Origin: Lachnospiraceae oral taxon 107 str. F0167
GTDB lineage: Bacteria > Bacillota > Clostridia > Lachnospirales > Lachnospiraceae
Assembly (NCBI GenBank): GCA_000209465.1
Contig: GL890590.1
Location: 47,509 to 111,508 of the forward strand
Direction of reading: 5' to 3'
DNA: 64,000 nucleotides
The position numbers were made by a program, and so were the translations under genes. Shown here in pieces: positions 26,978-37,097 of the stretch. Each line of letters begins with the position of its first letter. The stretch's first letter is position 1. The notes beneath the pieces were generated by a model that saw only the letters and a program-made list of their open reading frames with translations, was not told the origin of the DNA and made no database searches.

Positions 26978-28378
26978 ATGGAAGAAAATATACAAAAGAA
27001 ATCGCAGGGAATCACAGATATGACCTGTGGAAAACCTTTAAAACTTATATTGGCATTTGCTATACCCATGCTTATAGGAACATTATTCCAGCAATTCTAT
27101 AGTATGGTGGATGCGGTAATGGTAGGTAAGTATCTGGGTGTTAATTCATTGGCAGCTGTGGGTTCCACAGGTGCCATCTTTTTCATGGTAAACGGCTTTG
27201 TTATTGGAAATACGGCAGGATTTTCCATACCTATAGCACAAAAATTCGGTGCAAAAGACTATAGTGAGATGAGAAGATTCACTATGAATGCGGTATATAT
27301 GGGAATATTTTTCTCAGTAGTTCTTACTTCAATAGTATGTCTGCTTACAAGGTTAATACTTGTAGTGACAAATACACCCGCAGAAATTCTGGATGAAGCA
27401 TATATATATATTATTGTTATATTTGCAGGCATTCCTGTAATGTATCTTTATAACTTGACGGCAAGTATTATAAGAGCATTGGGAGACTCAAAGACTCCGC
27501 TATATTTTCTTATAGTGGCGGCATTGCTTAATATAGTGCTGGATATTGTATCAATACAGTTTATGGGACTTGGAGTGGCAGGACCTGCCTATGCAACAGT
27601 TATATCACAGCTGGTATCCGGGATACTATGTGTAATATTTATGGTTAAAAGGTTTCATATATTAAAGCTTAAATCGGGAGAGGGTAGAGTATCTGCAAGG
27701 CATATAAAGATATTATTGTCCATGGGCATCCCTATGGGATTGCAGTATTCAATCACCGCCATAGGCTCTGTAATATTGCAGGCTGCCGTAAACGGACTGG
27801 GAGCTGTGGCTGTAGCTGCGGTAACGGCAGGCAGTAAGATAAGCAGCTTTTGTGTGGCTGTAACAGATGCTCTTGGAGCGACCATGGCTACTTATTGCGG
27901 ACAGAATGTAGGTGCCGGAAAGCTTGAAAGAGTAAAGGAAGGCGTAAGAGTAGCTACAATAATAGGAATAATATATTCCGCAACAGTATTTGTTTTAATA
28001 ATATTTATCGGCGGAGAATTGCCCAAGTTTTTCATTGATGCAACAAAGACTGATGTAATAGAAAAGGCAAGGATATTCCTTTTGTGGAATTCAGGCTTTT
28101 ATTTTGCACTTATCTTTGTTAATGTATGGAGAAACTCCATTCAAGGTATGGGATTTCCTATGTTTGCCATATTGTCGGGAGTATGTGAGATGTTTGCCAG
28201 AGGATTTATAGGTTTTGTGGCAGTTCCACATCTTGGTTTTGTGGCTGCATGTATGGCATCACCTCTGGCATGGATAGTTGCGGATATGTTTCTTATACCC
28301 GGATTTTTATATTGCATAAATGTATTAAGAGAAGTATTTAGAAAAAAAGAGATAAGAGAAAAATTTCATTATGAATAA
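26978..28378 (+). CDS. MATE-family multidrug/cation antiporter
   Basis: A 466-residue protein with twelve hydrophobic segments in two similar halves. The chosen ATG 26978 follows GAGGTAATT; the longer frame from 26945 overlaps the PHP gene and is less likely. Family hallmarks are PLKLILAFAIPMLIGTLFQQ followed by YSMVDAVMVGKYLG at the N-terminus and SKTPLYFLIVAALLNIVLD in the middle. MATE proteins expel organic cations or metabolites in exchange for sodium or protons. The 3' end overlaps the EamA gene by 8 bases. Confidence 0.92.
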   Translation: MEENIQKKSQGITDMTCGKPLKLILAFAIPMLIGTLFQQFYSMVDAVMVGKYLGVNSLAAVGSTGAIFFMVNGFVIGNTAGFSIPIAQKFGAKDYSEMRRFTMNAVYMGIFFSVVLTSIVCLLTRLILVVTNTPAEILDEAYIYIIVIFAGIPVMYLYNLTASIIRALGDSKTPLYFLIVAALLNIVLDIVSIQFMGLGVAGPAYATVISQLVSGILCVIFMVKRFHILKLKSGEGRVSARHIKILLSMGIPMGLQYSITAIGSVILQAAVNGLGAVAVAAVTAGSKISSFCVAVTDALGATMATYCGQNVGAGKLERVKEGVRVATIIGIIYSATVFVLIIFIGGELPKFFIDATKTDVIEKARIFLLWNSGFYFALIFVNVWRNSIQGMGFPMFAILSGVCEMFARGFIGFVAVPHLGFVAACMASPLAWIVADMFLIPGFLYCINVLREVFRKKEIREKFHYE

Positions 28379-29234
28379 ATATAATAAAAAAATAGGAATA
28401 TTGTACATACTTGGAGCTGCATTCGGTTTTTCCCTAATGGGACTCTTTGTGCGAATGGCGGGAGAACTGCCCACATTTGAAAAGGTGTTTTTCAGAAATC
28501 TTATTGCAGCCTTTGTAGCATTCTTTATGCTTATAAAAAACGGTTATAATTGGGAAAATATAGGAAGAAAAAATTGGATTTTATTATTTATTAGGTCAAC
28601 CTGTGGATTTATCGGTGTTATCTGTAACTTCTATGCAATTGACCATATGAATATAGCAGATGCATCCATATTGAATAAACTTAGTCCTTTTTTTGCAATA
28701 CTGATAAGCTTTATAATTTTACAAGAAAAACCGGTTATGATGGATATTCTAACTACGGTAGTAGCATTTATAGGTGCGATATTTGTAGTAAAGCCAAGTG
28801 CAAATTTTGCATTTGTAGTAGCTATGATAGGAGTCATGGGCGGACTTATGGCAGGTATTGCATATGCTTTAGTGAGAAAGATGACCGGTAACGGTGTGAA
28901 AGGAATGTTCATAGTATTTTCATTCTCGGTTTTTTCAAGCATATGCTGTGTACCGCTTATGGCTATAGATTTTATCATTCCAAGCCCTATACAGTTTATA
29001 ATGCTTATGGGTTCAGGATGTTCTGCAATGGTGGGACAGATTTGCATTACAAAAGCCTATACATATGCTCCGGCAAAGGAAATCTCGGTATATGACTATA
29101 CACAGGTTATATATTCAGCACTTTTAGGATTTATATTTGTAGGTCAGATTCCGGACAGATTAAGCTTTATAGGATATACAATTATTATATCTATGGCAGT
29201 ACTGAAGTGGATGTACAATAATAAAGGGAATTAG
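28371..29234 (+). CDS. EamA/DMT-superfamily transporter
   Basis: A 287-residue membrane protein with ten hydrophobic segments forming two EamA repeats. The first opens YILGAAFGFSLMGLFVRMAG and has FFRNLIAAFVAFFML; the second has GGLMAGIAYALVRKM. This superfamily exports metabolites or amino acids, but the substrate cannot be assigned. ATG overlaps the MATE gene by 8 bases, so the two are coupled. A terminator follows. Confidence 0.9.
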   Translation: MNKYNKKIGILYILGAAFGFSLMGLFVRMAGELPTFEKVFFRNLIAAFVAFFMLIKNGYNWENIGRKNWILLFIRSTCGFIGVICNFYAIDHMNIADASILNKLSPFFAILISFIILQEKPVMMDILTTVVAFIGAIFVVKPSANFAFVVAMIGVMGGLMAGIAYALVRKMTGNGVKGMFIVFSFSVFSSICCVPLMAIDFIIPSPIQFIMLMGSGCSAMVGQICITKAYTYAPAKEISVYDYTQVIYSALLGFIFVGQIPDRLSFIGYTIIISMAVLKWMYNNKGN

Positions 29235-29296
29235 AGATTTGTATTACACTAAGATATTTTTACTTATTTCAATAAAAGTTGTTAAAATATAAAGTT

Positions 29297-29337
29297 AAAA
29301 AATGCGACTTGAGTTTTATTTACCCTTGTCGCATTTT
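29297..29337. terminator. Bidirectional terminator between converging genes
   Basis: AAAATGCGAC (29299-29308) and GTCGCATTTT (29328-29337) pair fully over 10 bases with a 19-base loop; A-rich on one side, T-rich on the other, so it can serve both the EamA gene and the minus-strand lipoprotein. Confidence 0.8.
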
Positions 29338-29342
29338 GTGAT

Positions 29343-30575
29343 TTATTTTGTAAGTTCTTTAGAAAAAACATCCTTTATAAATGAGGCATCTTTGTCCGTC
29401 AAAGCTTCAATTACAGATTTTATAGATGCCAGGGCTTCTTTTTTTCCATAAGCATGTATTACTTCAATAGCAGAAGCACGTGCCAAACTGTTTGCATTAG
29501 GATCCTTAATAATTTCAATCATTGCAGATATTATTTTATCCTTATTGTAGTACGGATTTTGTACTTTCCATTCTTCAAAACCTGTATCAGATATTCCACT
29601 CATATAATTAAGCACTGTAAACTCAGGTATATTTTCATTTCTTGATGTCTTTTCAATATATTCAACAGTCGCATTATAAGCAGTTTCATTATGACCGTTC
29701 ATATAAGTAGGATTAAGCCACATGTCTATAAGAGCTTTTCCACAGATACCATGAAGTTCGTATTTACTGTCATCAAGAAGTATTGTTTTTAAATACTCCG
29801 TGATTTTTGTATTATCTCTAAATACTCCGCTTTTTTCACATGCAGTTCTCATAACTTCTTTATTCTCATCCTGCATAAGTTCAAAAACCAGATCTTGCGC
29901 TCCTTCTATGTCCTTATTAGAGCCGATGCATAACCAATAGGCTGCTCTTTCTCTTACTCCGGGATTCTCATTTTTAGCCATATCAAGAAGGAACTTTGCA
30001 ATTTCGGGATCCTCTCCGGCTTTATATGCTACTACACTGACAGCTCTTCTAAGTACAAATGGCTCTGTTTCTGTCTTTAGGATTTCTTTCACCAAATCTA
30101 TGTTTTCTTCTTTTGCTCCGTTAAATTCATCCATCAGCTCACATGCAATACCCCTAAGTTGAGGATATTCACTTTTTATCAAGGTTTTTAGTACATTTTG
30201 GCTTGCAGTATACTTTACATTCTTATCGTCTAACAACGAAAATGCCTGTTGTGTAACACTTCCGTCTTCAAGATTTAAATCTTCAGTAATGGGGACATAT
30301 CTGTAAGTTGATACCAACTCTAAAAATTCTTCATCTGTAAGCTCATTCTTACTAATCAAGTTTTTTGTCAGATCTTCTACCGTCAAACTCTTATAGTCAA
30401 GATCCCTTGTGTTTTTTTGGGATTCCAATTCTTTATTTTCTTCTACTACAGAGGAAGTTGGATCATCGGCACTTATCTTTGTCTCATCAGTTGAACTTTT
30501 ACAGGCTGTAATACCTACAGAGGCTGTAATGGTAAGCGCAATTATAATATGCAGCAAGTATTTATTTTTTCTCAT
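29343..30575 (-). CDS. HEAT-repeat lipoprotein (410 aa)
   Basis: The N-terminus is a lipoprotein signal with the lipobox SVGITAC near residue 25, so the mature protein is tethered outside the membrane by a lipidated cysteine. A Ser/Thr/Glu-rich linker follows, then helical repeats of HEAT type, with units such as SEYPQLRGIACELMDEF, EPFVLRRAVSVVAYKAGED and NPGVRERAAYWLC. HEAT solenoids bind proteins and have no catalytic motif. Function is unknown. The gene stands alone, with no co-oriented neighbour close by. Confidence 0.8.
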   Translation of the reverse strand: MRKNKYLLHIIIALTITASVGITACKSSTDETKISADDPTSSVVEENKELESQKNTRDLDYKSLTVEDLTKNLISKNELTDEEFLELVSTYRYVPITEDLNLEDGSVTQQAFSLLDDKNVKYTASQNVLKTLIKSEYPQLRGIACELMDEFNGAKEENIDLVKEILKTETEPFVLRRAVSVVAYKAGEDPEIAKFLLDMAKNENPGVRERAAYWLCIGSNKDIEGAQDLVFELMQDENKEVMRTACEKSGVFRDNTKITEYLKTILLDDSKYELHGICGKALIDMWLNPTYMNGHNETAYNATVEYIEKTSRNENIPEFTVLNYMSGISDTGFEEWKVQNPYYNKDKIISAMIEIIKDPNANSLARASAIEVIHAYGKKEALASIKSVIEALTDKDASFIKDVFSKELTK

Positions 30576-30723
30576 AACCTTTTCCTTTCGTACATAAGAA
30601 AATTATATGATGTCCGTAAAAGTAAATTTATCGGATTACAGTTCATATAATTAACAATCAGTTTGATACCCTTAATATATACTATAATAATAAAGTATAG
30701 GCAATAAGTTCGTACGAAATACA

Positions 30724-30779
30724 TAAAAAAATAGCTATCACTTTATGAATCCGGTTCTATAAGTGACAGCCATTTTTTG
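30724..30779 (-). terminator. Terminator of the symporter operon
   Basis: Read on the minus strand, a long imperfect hairpin with arms around GGCTGTCACTTATAGAA and ATTCATAAAGTGATAGCT is followed by a T-run at about 30727-30731. Confidence 0.8.
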
Positions 30780-30798
30780 TTTACTCAAATATTTTATT

Positions 30799-32025
30799 TT
30801 ACTCCAATATATTTCCAAGCTTTTGGGGCTCTATCTTATTCTTTTTTGCATACCCGGTAAGGATAAGTGTCAGAGCACCGTCGCCTGTTACATTACAAGC
30901 TGTACCGAATGAATCCTGAAGTGCAAAGATTGTAAGCATAAGAGCTGTTCCGGTCTCATCAAACATAAGTACACCTGTTATAAGACCGAGTGAAGCCATT
31001 ACGGTACCTCCCGGAACTCCCGGTGCGCCTATTGCAAATACACCTAAAAGCAAACAGAATAAAATCATTTTTGCAGGAGAAGGGAATTCACCGTAAAGCA
31101 TTTTTGAAACGACCATTACAAAGAATGTCTCAGTCATTACAGAACCGCAAAGATGGATATTTGCAAATAAAGGAATACCGAAATTTACCATATCATCACG
31201 AAGCGTAGGTTCTGATTTTTTGGCACATTCAAGAGCAACCGAAAGAGTGGCGGCACTTGACATAGTACCTACGGCGGTCATATAAGCAGGTCCATAATGC
31301 TTTAATATATCCAAAGGGTTTGCTCCCGCATAAGCTCCGGCAATCAGATAAAGGAGCGCAAGCCATATATAATGACCAATCATTACCATAATAATAATTA
31401 CAATGAATACAGGTAATTGCTTTGTAATACTTCCCTCATAGGCAAGAGTAGCAAAGGTTGTACCGATAAGTACAGGAAGCACAGGTATTACAAATCTTGT
31501 TACAATACTGAGTACAACTTTTTGGAACTCCTCCAAAACTCCTGTAATAAGCTCGCTTCTATTCCATGCGGCAGCCAGTCCCACCATTACTGAGAAGAAA
31601 AGGGCGCTCATAACAGGCATTATTGCAGGTATGGAGAGCTGGAATACAAGCTGAGGCAAATCTTTAAGCCCTTCCACATCAGGAGTAATGCTCATATGAG
31701 GAAGTATTAAAAATCCTGATGCTGTAGCAAAGAAAGCCGCACCGATAGAGGACACATAGGCTATTATAAGAGCCACTATAAGTATCCTCGATGCATTACT
31801 GCCAAGCCTTGTAATGGAAGGTGCTATAAATCCTATTATAATAAGCGGAATACAAAAACCTATAAATTGCCCTACAATATACTTTACAGTCACTATTATA
31901 TTGAGAAGTGCAACAGATAGTGCGCTTGTATCACTCTTATTCAGGAAAAGGCCTACAGCAATTCCTATCACAAGTGCAAGCAACAGTCTAAAAGGGAGAC
32001 TGTTTAAAATACCATTCTTTTTCAT
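30799..32025 (-). CDS. Dicarboxylate/amino-acid:cation symporter (DAACS family)
   Basis: A 408-residue membrane protein of the sodium-coupled glutamate/serine transporter family. It has eight or so hydrophobic segments plus re-entrant loops. Landmarks are GTMSSAATLSVALECAKK (the serine-rich hairpin), GAPGVPGGTVMASLGL and the helix with DSFGTACNVTGDGA, which lines the substrate and cation site. The closest well-known relative type is SstT-like, but serine, threonine or another amino acid cannot be separated by eye. It lies 20 bases after a cysteine desulfidase gene, so cysteine or serine uptake for degradation is a sensible inference. It follows an AGGAGGATTTTAGAT ribosome site. Confidence 0.88.
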   Translation of the reverse strand: MKKNGILNSLPFRLLLALVIGIAVGLFLNKSDTSALSVALLNIIVTVKYIVGQFIGFCIPLIIIGFIAPSITRLGSNASRILIVALIIAYVSSIGAAFFATASGFLILPHMSITPDVEGLKDLPQLVFQLSIPAIMPVMSALFFSVMVGLAAAWNRSELITGVLEEFQKVVLSIVTRFVIPVLPVLIGTTFATLAYEGSITKQLPVFIVIIIMVMIGHYIWLALLYLIAGAYAGANPLDILKHYGPAYMTAVGTMSSAATLSVALECAKKSEPTLRDDMVNFGIPLFANIHLCGSVMTETFFVMVVSKMLYGEFPSPAKMILFCLLLGVFAIGAPGVPGGTVMASLGLITGVLMFDETGTALMLTIFALQDSFGTACNVTGDGALTLILTGYAKKNKIEPQKLGNILE

Positions 32026-32045
32026 ATCTAAAATCCTCCTAAGAT

Positions 32046-33326
32046 TTAATGGTTCTCTACCATAAGTTTTATTATCTCATTATTTGTTTCTCGCATACCG
32101 TCCTTGCCAATCTTTGAAATTCCCTTGATGGTTTCTTCTATATTGTTCATTACAATACCGTCACCGCCATGGAATGCCTGTCCGTCCTTATACATACTGA
32201 GTCCCATTATAGCGGCATCCACTGAGGAAGCTATCTTTGCGGCGCATGAGGCTTTGGCACCGTCACATACAATACCCGATACTATGGCAAGTGTATTGAC
32301 AACGGTATGTTCGACAGCTTCAAAACTTCCATCTGTGAGATAGGCAATTCCTGCGCCTGCACCTGCTCCTGCACTTACAGCACCGCAGTATGCGGAAAGA
32401 GTACCGATACCATGCTTTTGATGTATGGAAGTGAGATTTGAAAGTGCCAGTGCACGATACAGTTTTTCCTTGGAGGCTTTCAGTTCCTTGGCATATTCTA
32501 TAACAGGTATGGAGCAGGTAATGCCCTGATTGCCGCTGCCCGAGTTTATAACAACAGGAAGTTCACAGCCGTTCATTCTGGCATCGGAGCCTGCGGCAGC
32601 CTTTGCCTTTGCTCTGACCTTTATATCATTTCCATAGGTATCAAGTAAAACGGAACCTATATTTGCTCCGTAATTGCCTAAAAGACCTTACTCGGATATG
32701 GATGTATTATAAAATATCTGTCTGTCCAAAATATCCTTGACATCCGATACATCCAGAGAATTGATAAAATCCCATATACCTTCCATGGTAAGAAGTTCTC
32801 TGTCAGCAATGCCGGATGTAGCATTATTTTCTATTTTTGCCTCGAATATTATATCATTATTCTTCTCAATAAGCACTATATTTGTATGTTGATTTGTAAT
32901 ACGGATTTTTACATAATCATCATCGGAAAAAAGCGTAATAATAAGGTCAAATACATAACCCGGATCAAGCGGAAAAACATCAATTTTTATATTATGCAAA
33001 AAATTTGCAATCTCGGTCTTTTTACCCTCGTCCACATTTGATATGACTTCAAGTTTTCTTGTTGCATCTCCGGCAACTATACCGGCTGCAACAGCCGCAG
33101 GTATGCCTTTTAAATGTCCGGTATTTGGAACAATAACACTTTTCACATTTTTGATTATACTGCCGCTTGCCTCAACGACCACGCTCTTTGGCAGTTTGTT
33201 AAGAACCTCTCTTGCCTTTGCTGCGGCATAGGCCAGTGCAATAGGTTCGGTACATCCCATGGCAGGTACAAGCTCTTCTCTTAATATTTCCACATAGCTT
33301 ATGTACCTGATATCATCTTTATTCAT
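32046..33326 (-). pseudogene. cyuA: L-cysteine desulfidase (CyuA/UPF0597-like), split by an in-frame TAA
   Basis: The frame encodes 212 residues, stops at TAA (32688-32690), and continues without a shift for 213 more codons; the total of about 426 matches the usual length of this family. The product has AMGCTEPIALAYAAAKA with the first conserved cysteine, NYGANIGSVLLDTYGND just after the stop, MNGCELPVVINSGSGNQG and later cysteines in GITCSIP and IVCDGAKASC, which are candidate ligands of the [4Fe-4S] cluster. CyuA degrades cysteine to pyruvate, ammonia and sulfide. The stop falls in ...SISE-stop-GLLGNYGA; a single GAA-to-TAA change (Glu expected) would explain it. It may be a real pseudogene or a sequencing error. 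The symporter gene follows in the operon. Confidence 0.83.
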
Positions 33327-33392
33327 TAAATAAAATACACCTCCGATCAGCTTATCATATTCAATATTGTGATGGCAAAGTTATATATCTAT

Positions 33393-33422
33393 AGTATAGT
33401 AGGTTTGCGTGTAAAATGTAAA
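33393..33422 (-). promoter_or_regulatory. Probable promoter of the desulfidase-symporter operon
   Basis: On the minus strand TTTACA (33417-33422) and TATACT (33393-33398) with an 18-base spacer lie upstream of the gene start at 33326. Confidence 0.5.
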
Positions 33423-33532
33423 TCTTAAAAAATTAAATATATAATTTAAGAAAAATAAATATGAAATTTAATATAACAGATATCATGATATAACATAAAT
33501 CCTGTATCAAACATATAAAAAAAGGGGAAATT

Positions 33533-33694
33533 ATGGAGAGTTTTTTAGATCTTTTAAAAAGCAGGCGGCAAAACTTCAGGTTGCAAGCGAATATGAAAAC
33601 ATATCAAGCATTGTATAAAATTCGTATTTTGGTTGCAATATATTTCGAACAAATGTTCTTTTATACTGTACTTTTATTTTCTCACATGCTATAA
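33533..33694 (+). other. Short frame of doubtful coding value (53 aa), possible nitroreductase 5' stub
   Basis: ATG 33533 follows AAAGGGGAAATT. The first 12 codons read MESFLDLLKSRR, which resembles the N-terminus of nitroreductase-family proteins (x-F-L-x-L-L-x-x-R-R-S). The rest is unconvincing and overlaps the LexA site of uvrB, so the frame is likely a decayed stub. The rest of 33327-33737 shows only the promoter and operator features listed. Confidence 0.3.
33646..33659 (+). promoter_or_regulatory. LexA (SOS) operator of uvrB
   Basis: CGAACAAATGTTCT matches the Gram-positive LexA box (CGAAC-N4-GTTC), 79 bases before the uvrB start. A TATACT -10-like word at 33662-33667 follows, so LexA binding would block it. 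This puts uvrB under the SOS response. Confidence 0.8.
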
Positions 33695-33737
33695 TTTTTG
33701 TAGCTTGGCTACTTGTCGATAGAGAAAGGTTAAAATA

Positions 33738-35705
33738 ATGGAATTTAAATTACATTCAGAGTTTTCGCCTACAGGAGACCAGCCTCAGGCAATAGAGGCT
33801 TTGGTAAACGGTTTTAAAGAAGGGAATCAGTTTCAGACATTGCTTGGGGCTACAGGCTCCGGTAAGACATTTACAATGGCAAATGTTATTCAAAGACTGC
33901 AAAAACCCACACTTATAATAGCACATAATAAGACCTTGGCTGCACAGTTATATGGTGAGTTTAAGGAGTTTTTTCCTGAAAATGCCGTAGAGTATTTTGT
34001 TTCGTACTATGATTATTATCAGCCCGAGGCGTATGTTCCCTCTACAGATACATATATAGAAAAAGACTCTGCAATAAATGATGAGATAGATAAACTGAGG
34101 CATTCGGCTACAGCATCACTTTCAGAAAGAAAGGATGTTATAATAGTGGCTTCAGTGTCTTGTATATACGGTCTTGGAAGCCCCATTGATTATCAGGAGA
34201 TGGTGGTTTCTTTGCGACCGGGTATGGAAAGAGACAGAGATGATGTTATAAGAAAGCTGATAGATATGCAATATGACAGAAATGATATGGACTTTCACCG
34301 TGGTACATTTCGTGTGAGAGGAGATGTACTGGAGGTTTTCCCGGCGGCATCCACATCCACAGCACTCAGATTTGAGTTTTTCGGAGATGAAGTGGAGAAG
34401 ATACTTGAAATAGACACGCTCACAGGTAATATTCTGGCAGAGCTTGCACATGCGGTTATTTTTCCGGCATCTCACTATGTTGTAGCACCTGAAAAAATGA
34501 AGATTGCTACAGAACATATCCTTGAAGAATGTGATGAGAGGGTAAAGTTTTTTAAATCGGAAGATAAGCTTATAGAGGCACAAAGAATAGATGAAAGAAC
34601 ACATTTTGATGTGGAAATGATGAGAGAAACGGGATTTTGCTCGGGAATAGAAAACTATTCAAGACATCTGACAGGTTCAGCACCGGGAGAGCCTCCATAT
34701 ACATTGATAGACTATTTTAAAGATGATTTTCTTATAATTGTAGATGAGTCACATATTACCATCCCACAGGTAAGAGGAATGTATGCAGGCGACAGATCAA
34801 GAAAAACAACTCTGGTAAACTACGGTTTCAGACTGCCTTCGGCACTCGATAACAGACCGTTGGAATTTAGCGAGTTTGAGTCAAAGATAGATCAAATGCT
34901 CTTTGTATCCGCCACCCCAAGTGTATATGAAAACGATCATGAGATGCTTAGAACCGAACAAATCATAAGACCTACAGGACTTTTGGATCCTCCTATCAGT
35001 GTAAGACCGGTGGAAGGTCAAATAGACGACCTTATATCTGAGGTGAATAAAGAGATAGAAAAAAAGAACAAAATCCTTATCACAACTCTTACAAAAAGAA
35101 TGGCGGAAGATTTGACCGAGTATATGAAGGAAGTGGGTATAAGGGTAAGATATTTACATTCTGATATTGATACTTTGGAGAGAGCCGAGATTATCAGAGA
35201 TATGAGACTTGATAAATTTGATGTGCTTGTAGGTATCAATCTTTTAAGGGAAGGTCTTGATATACCTGAGATAACTTTAGTTGCAATACTGGATGCCGAT
35301 AAAGAGGGCTTTCTTAGAAGTGAAACTTCGCTGATACAGACAATAGGAAGGGCGGCAAGAAATGCTGACGGGCATGTAATAATGTATGCCGACAATATGA
35401 CCGACTCCATGAAAGCCGCCATTGATGAAACATATAGAAGAAGGGGAATTCAGGAAGCCTATAACAGGGAGCATGGAATCACTCCTACCACAATAAAGAA
35501 GGCTGTCAGAGATTTGATAGCCATATCAAAGGCGGCTGAGAGCGTTTCAACTATTGATAAGGATGTAGAGTCCATGGACAAGGCGGAAATAAATAAGCTT
35601 ATAAAAGAACTTGAGAAAAAGATGTTCAGAGCGGCTGCGGAATTGGATTTTGAAAATGCAGCACTTTTGCGTGATAAAATAAGTGAGTTGCGTGCAAACT
35701 TATAA
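33738..35705 (+). CDS. uvrB: Excinuclease ABC subunit B
   Basis: A 655-residue UvrB, which verifies DNA damage handed over by UvrA and recruits UvrC for incision. It has Walker [11 protein letters not shown] near residue 37, the beta-hairpin region [12 protein letters not shown] near 95, the DESH helicase box ([12 protein letters not shown]), helicase motif [11 protein letters not shown], and a C-terminal UVR motif ([21 protein letters not shown]) that binds UvrC. A LexA box precedes the gene. Unlike many Clostridia, no uvrA follows; the next gene is a ThrE-like exporter. Confidence 0.97.
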   Translation: MEFKLHSEFSPTGDQPQAIEALVNGFKEGNQFQTLLGATGSGKTFTMANVIQRLQKPTLIIAHNKTLAAQLYGEFKEFFPENAVEYFVSYYDYYQPEAYVPSTDTYIEKDSAINDEIDKLRHSATASLSERKDVIIVASVSCIYGLGSPIDYQEMVVSLRPGMERDRDDVIRKLIDMQYDRNDMDFHRGTFRVRGDVLEVFPAASTSTALRFEFFGDEVEKILEIDTLTGNILAELAHAVIFPASHYVVAPEKMKIATEHILEECDERVKFFKSEDKLIEAQRIDERTHFDVEMMRETGFCSGIENYSRHLTGSAPGEPPYTLIDYFKDDFLIIVDESHITIPQVRGMYAGDRSRKTTLVNYGFRLPSALDNRPLEFSEFESKIDQMLFVSATPSVYENDHEMLRTEQIIRPTGLLDPPISVRPVEGQIDDLISEVNKEIEKKNKILITTLTKRMAEDLTEYMKEVGIRVRYLHSDIDTLERAEIIRDMRLDKFDVLVGINLLREGLDIPEITLVAILDADKEGFLRSETSLIQTIGRAARNADGHVIMYADNMTDSMKAAIDETYRRRGIQEAYNREHGITPTTIKKAVRDLIAISKAAESVSTIDKDVESMDKAEINKLIKELEKKMFRAAAELDFENAALLRDKISELRANL

Positions 35706-35722
35706 ACTTTAAAAATAATGCA

Positions 35723-36511
35723 ATGGAGAAAGAGGAAGTGGCAGAAGAAAAAAATATGTCAAAAAGCCTTGAGAGGGTGGTCGCGGAGACGGCAATGCTC
35801 GCCGGTGAAACCATGCTCATTGCCGGGGCGGAAATCAGTCGAGTAGAGGATACTATGAACAGGATTTTGGATTATTCAAAATGTGATTCACATACCGCCT
35901 TCGTTTTGGCTACAGGCATTACATTGACTCTTGACAGTGATGAAGGGCTTATCACAATGTCAAAGAGAGTACCGGAAAGAACCACAAATATCAATAGGAT
36001 ATATCTTGTAAATAATGTATCCAGAGCGCTCAGTTCCGGTAAAACAGATATATATACGGCATATAAAGAAATAAAGCGTATAAAAGATGTGAGGCAGTTT
36101 AGGGGAGTGTTATACGGACTTTCATTTGTGGGAGTTGCACTGTTTTTTACTATGATGCTTGGAGGAGATTTTACCGACTGCGTGGTAGCGGGAGTCGGAG
36201 GTCTTGCTATGGCTGTTACACAGTGGGTACTTGTACCTTTCGGCTTTAATTCTTTCTTTTTAAATATGATTTCCACATTTGCAATGACTCTGACTGCAAT
36301 CGGATTTCAGCGGTTTCTGCTTCCCGGCATAAACCTTGATTTGGTGATAATAGGCGGAATCATGCCCATAGTTCCCGGAGTAATATTTACCACTGCTATG
36401 AGGGATACATTAAACGGAGATTATACGGCAGGTGTCAGCAGAGGGCTTGAAACAGGAGTTGTAGCCTTTGCGGTAGCTGTAGGGGTGGCACTTGCATATG
36501 TTATTTTGTGA
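35723..36511 (+). CDS. ThrE-type threonine/serine exporter, large N-terminal subunit
   Basis: A 262-residue protein with a soluble N-terminal part (AGAEISRVEDTMNRIL), followed by about five hydrophobic segments from residue 120 on. This is the ThrE N-terminal module (formerly DUF1212); an export role for threonine/serine is known only for some family members. The following gene encodes the matching small C-terminal module, so the transporter is split into two subunits. The start is uncertain: ATG 35723 lacks a clear ribosome site, and ATG 35756 is an alternative that would remove 11 residues. Confidence 0.85.
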   Translation: MEKEEVAEEKNMSKSLERVVAETAMLAGETMLIAGAEISRVEDTMNRILDYSKCDSHTAFVLATGITLTLDSDEGLITMSKRVPERTTNINRIYLVNNVSRALSSGKTDIYTAYKEIKRIKDVRQFRGVLYGLSFVGVALFFTMMLGGDFTDCVVAGVGGLAMAVTQWVLVPFGFNSFFLNMISTFAMTLTAIGFQRFLLPGINLDLVIIGGIMPIVPGVIFTTAMRDTLNGDYTAGVSRGLETGVVAFAVAVGVALAYVIL

Positions 36512-36518
36512 GGCGAAT

Positions 36519-36947
36519 ATGTTTTTTAAAATAATTGGTGCATTTATTGCAGTGGTGGCTTTTTGCATAATGATAGAGCTGCCAAAAAAATATATGGTAC
36601 AGGCAGGATTTACAGGTATGGTCGGCTGGGCGGTATACCTTATCGTAGATATTTTTGCATATAGAGTGGAGATAGCCGCGTTGGTATCCGCACTTTGTAT
36701 TGCAACCATGTCACATATACTGGCAAGAGTTTTGAAGGCACCGGTAAGTAATTTTTTGATTCCCGGTATTTTGCCGATAGTTCCCGGAGGCTCAATATAC
36801 AGATGTGCTTATGCATTTATAAAAGAATCTTCATATTTAAGCACCTATATGAATGAAGCCTTAAAAATTGCAGGTTCGATAGCACTTGCGATATTTTTTG
36901 TGGATTCGGTGTTTAAGCTGCATTTGCCAAAAAGAAACGGCTCATAG
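36519..36947 (+). CDS. ThrE-type threonine/serine exporter, small C-terminal subunit
   Basis: ATG 36519 follows GAGGCGAAT, giving 142 residues with about four or five hydrophobic segments. It matches the ThrE_2 module (formerly DUF3815), including FLIPGILPIVPGGSIYRCAYAF, and is the partner of the upstream larger subunit, 7 bases away. Together they replace one full-length ThrE. Substrate inferred from family only. Confidence 0.85.
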   Translation: MFFKIIGAFIAVVAFCIMIELPKKYMVQAGFTGMVGWAVYLIVDIFAYRVEIAALVSALCIATMSHILARVLKAPVSNFLIPGILPIVPGGSIYRCAYAFIKESSYLSTYMNEALKIAGSIALAIFFVDSVFKLHLPKRNGS

Positions 36948-37097
36948 TCAGTTGTGCAAAAATATTAAATATCAATAGCAATTTTATCAGAAAAAACAGC
37001 AAGAATATAATTGACAGATAAACTTTATAACCTTAATGTAATAAGTAATAAAAAGACTGTAAATAAGCTTAGAATTATTGAGACTAAGGAGGTAAGT

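Noticed and set aside
34152..34604. Minus-strand frame of 150 codons inside uvrB
   Set aside because: uvrB is complete and conserved here; the antisense frame has no start signals or family match.
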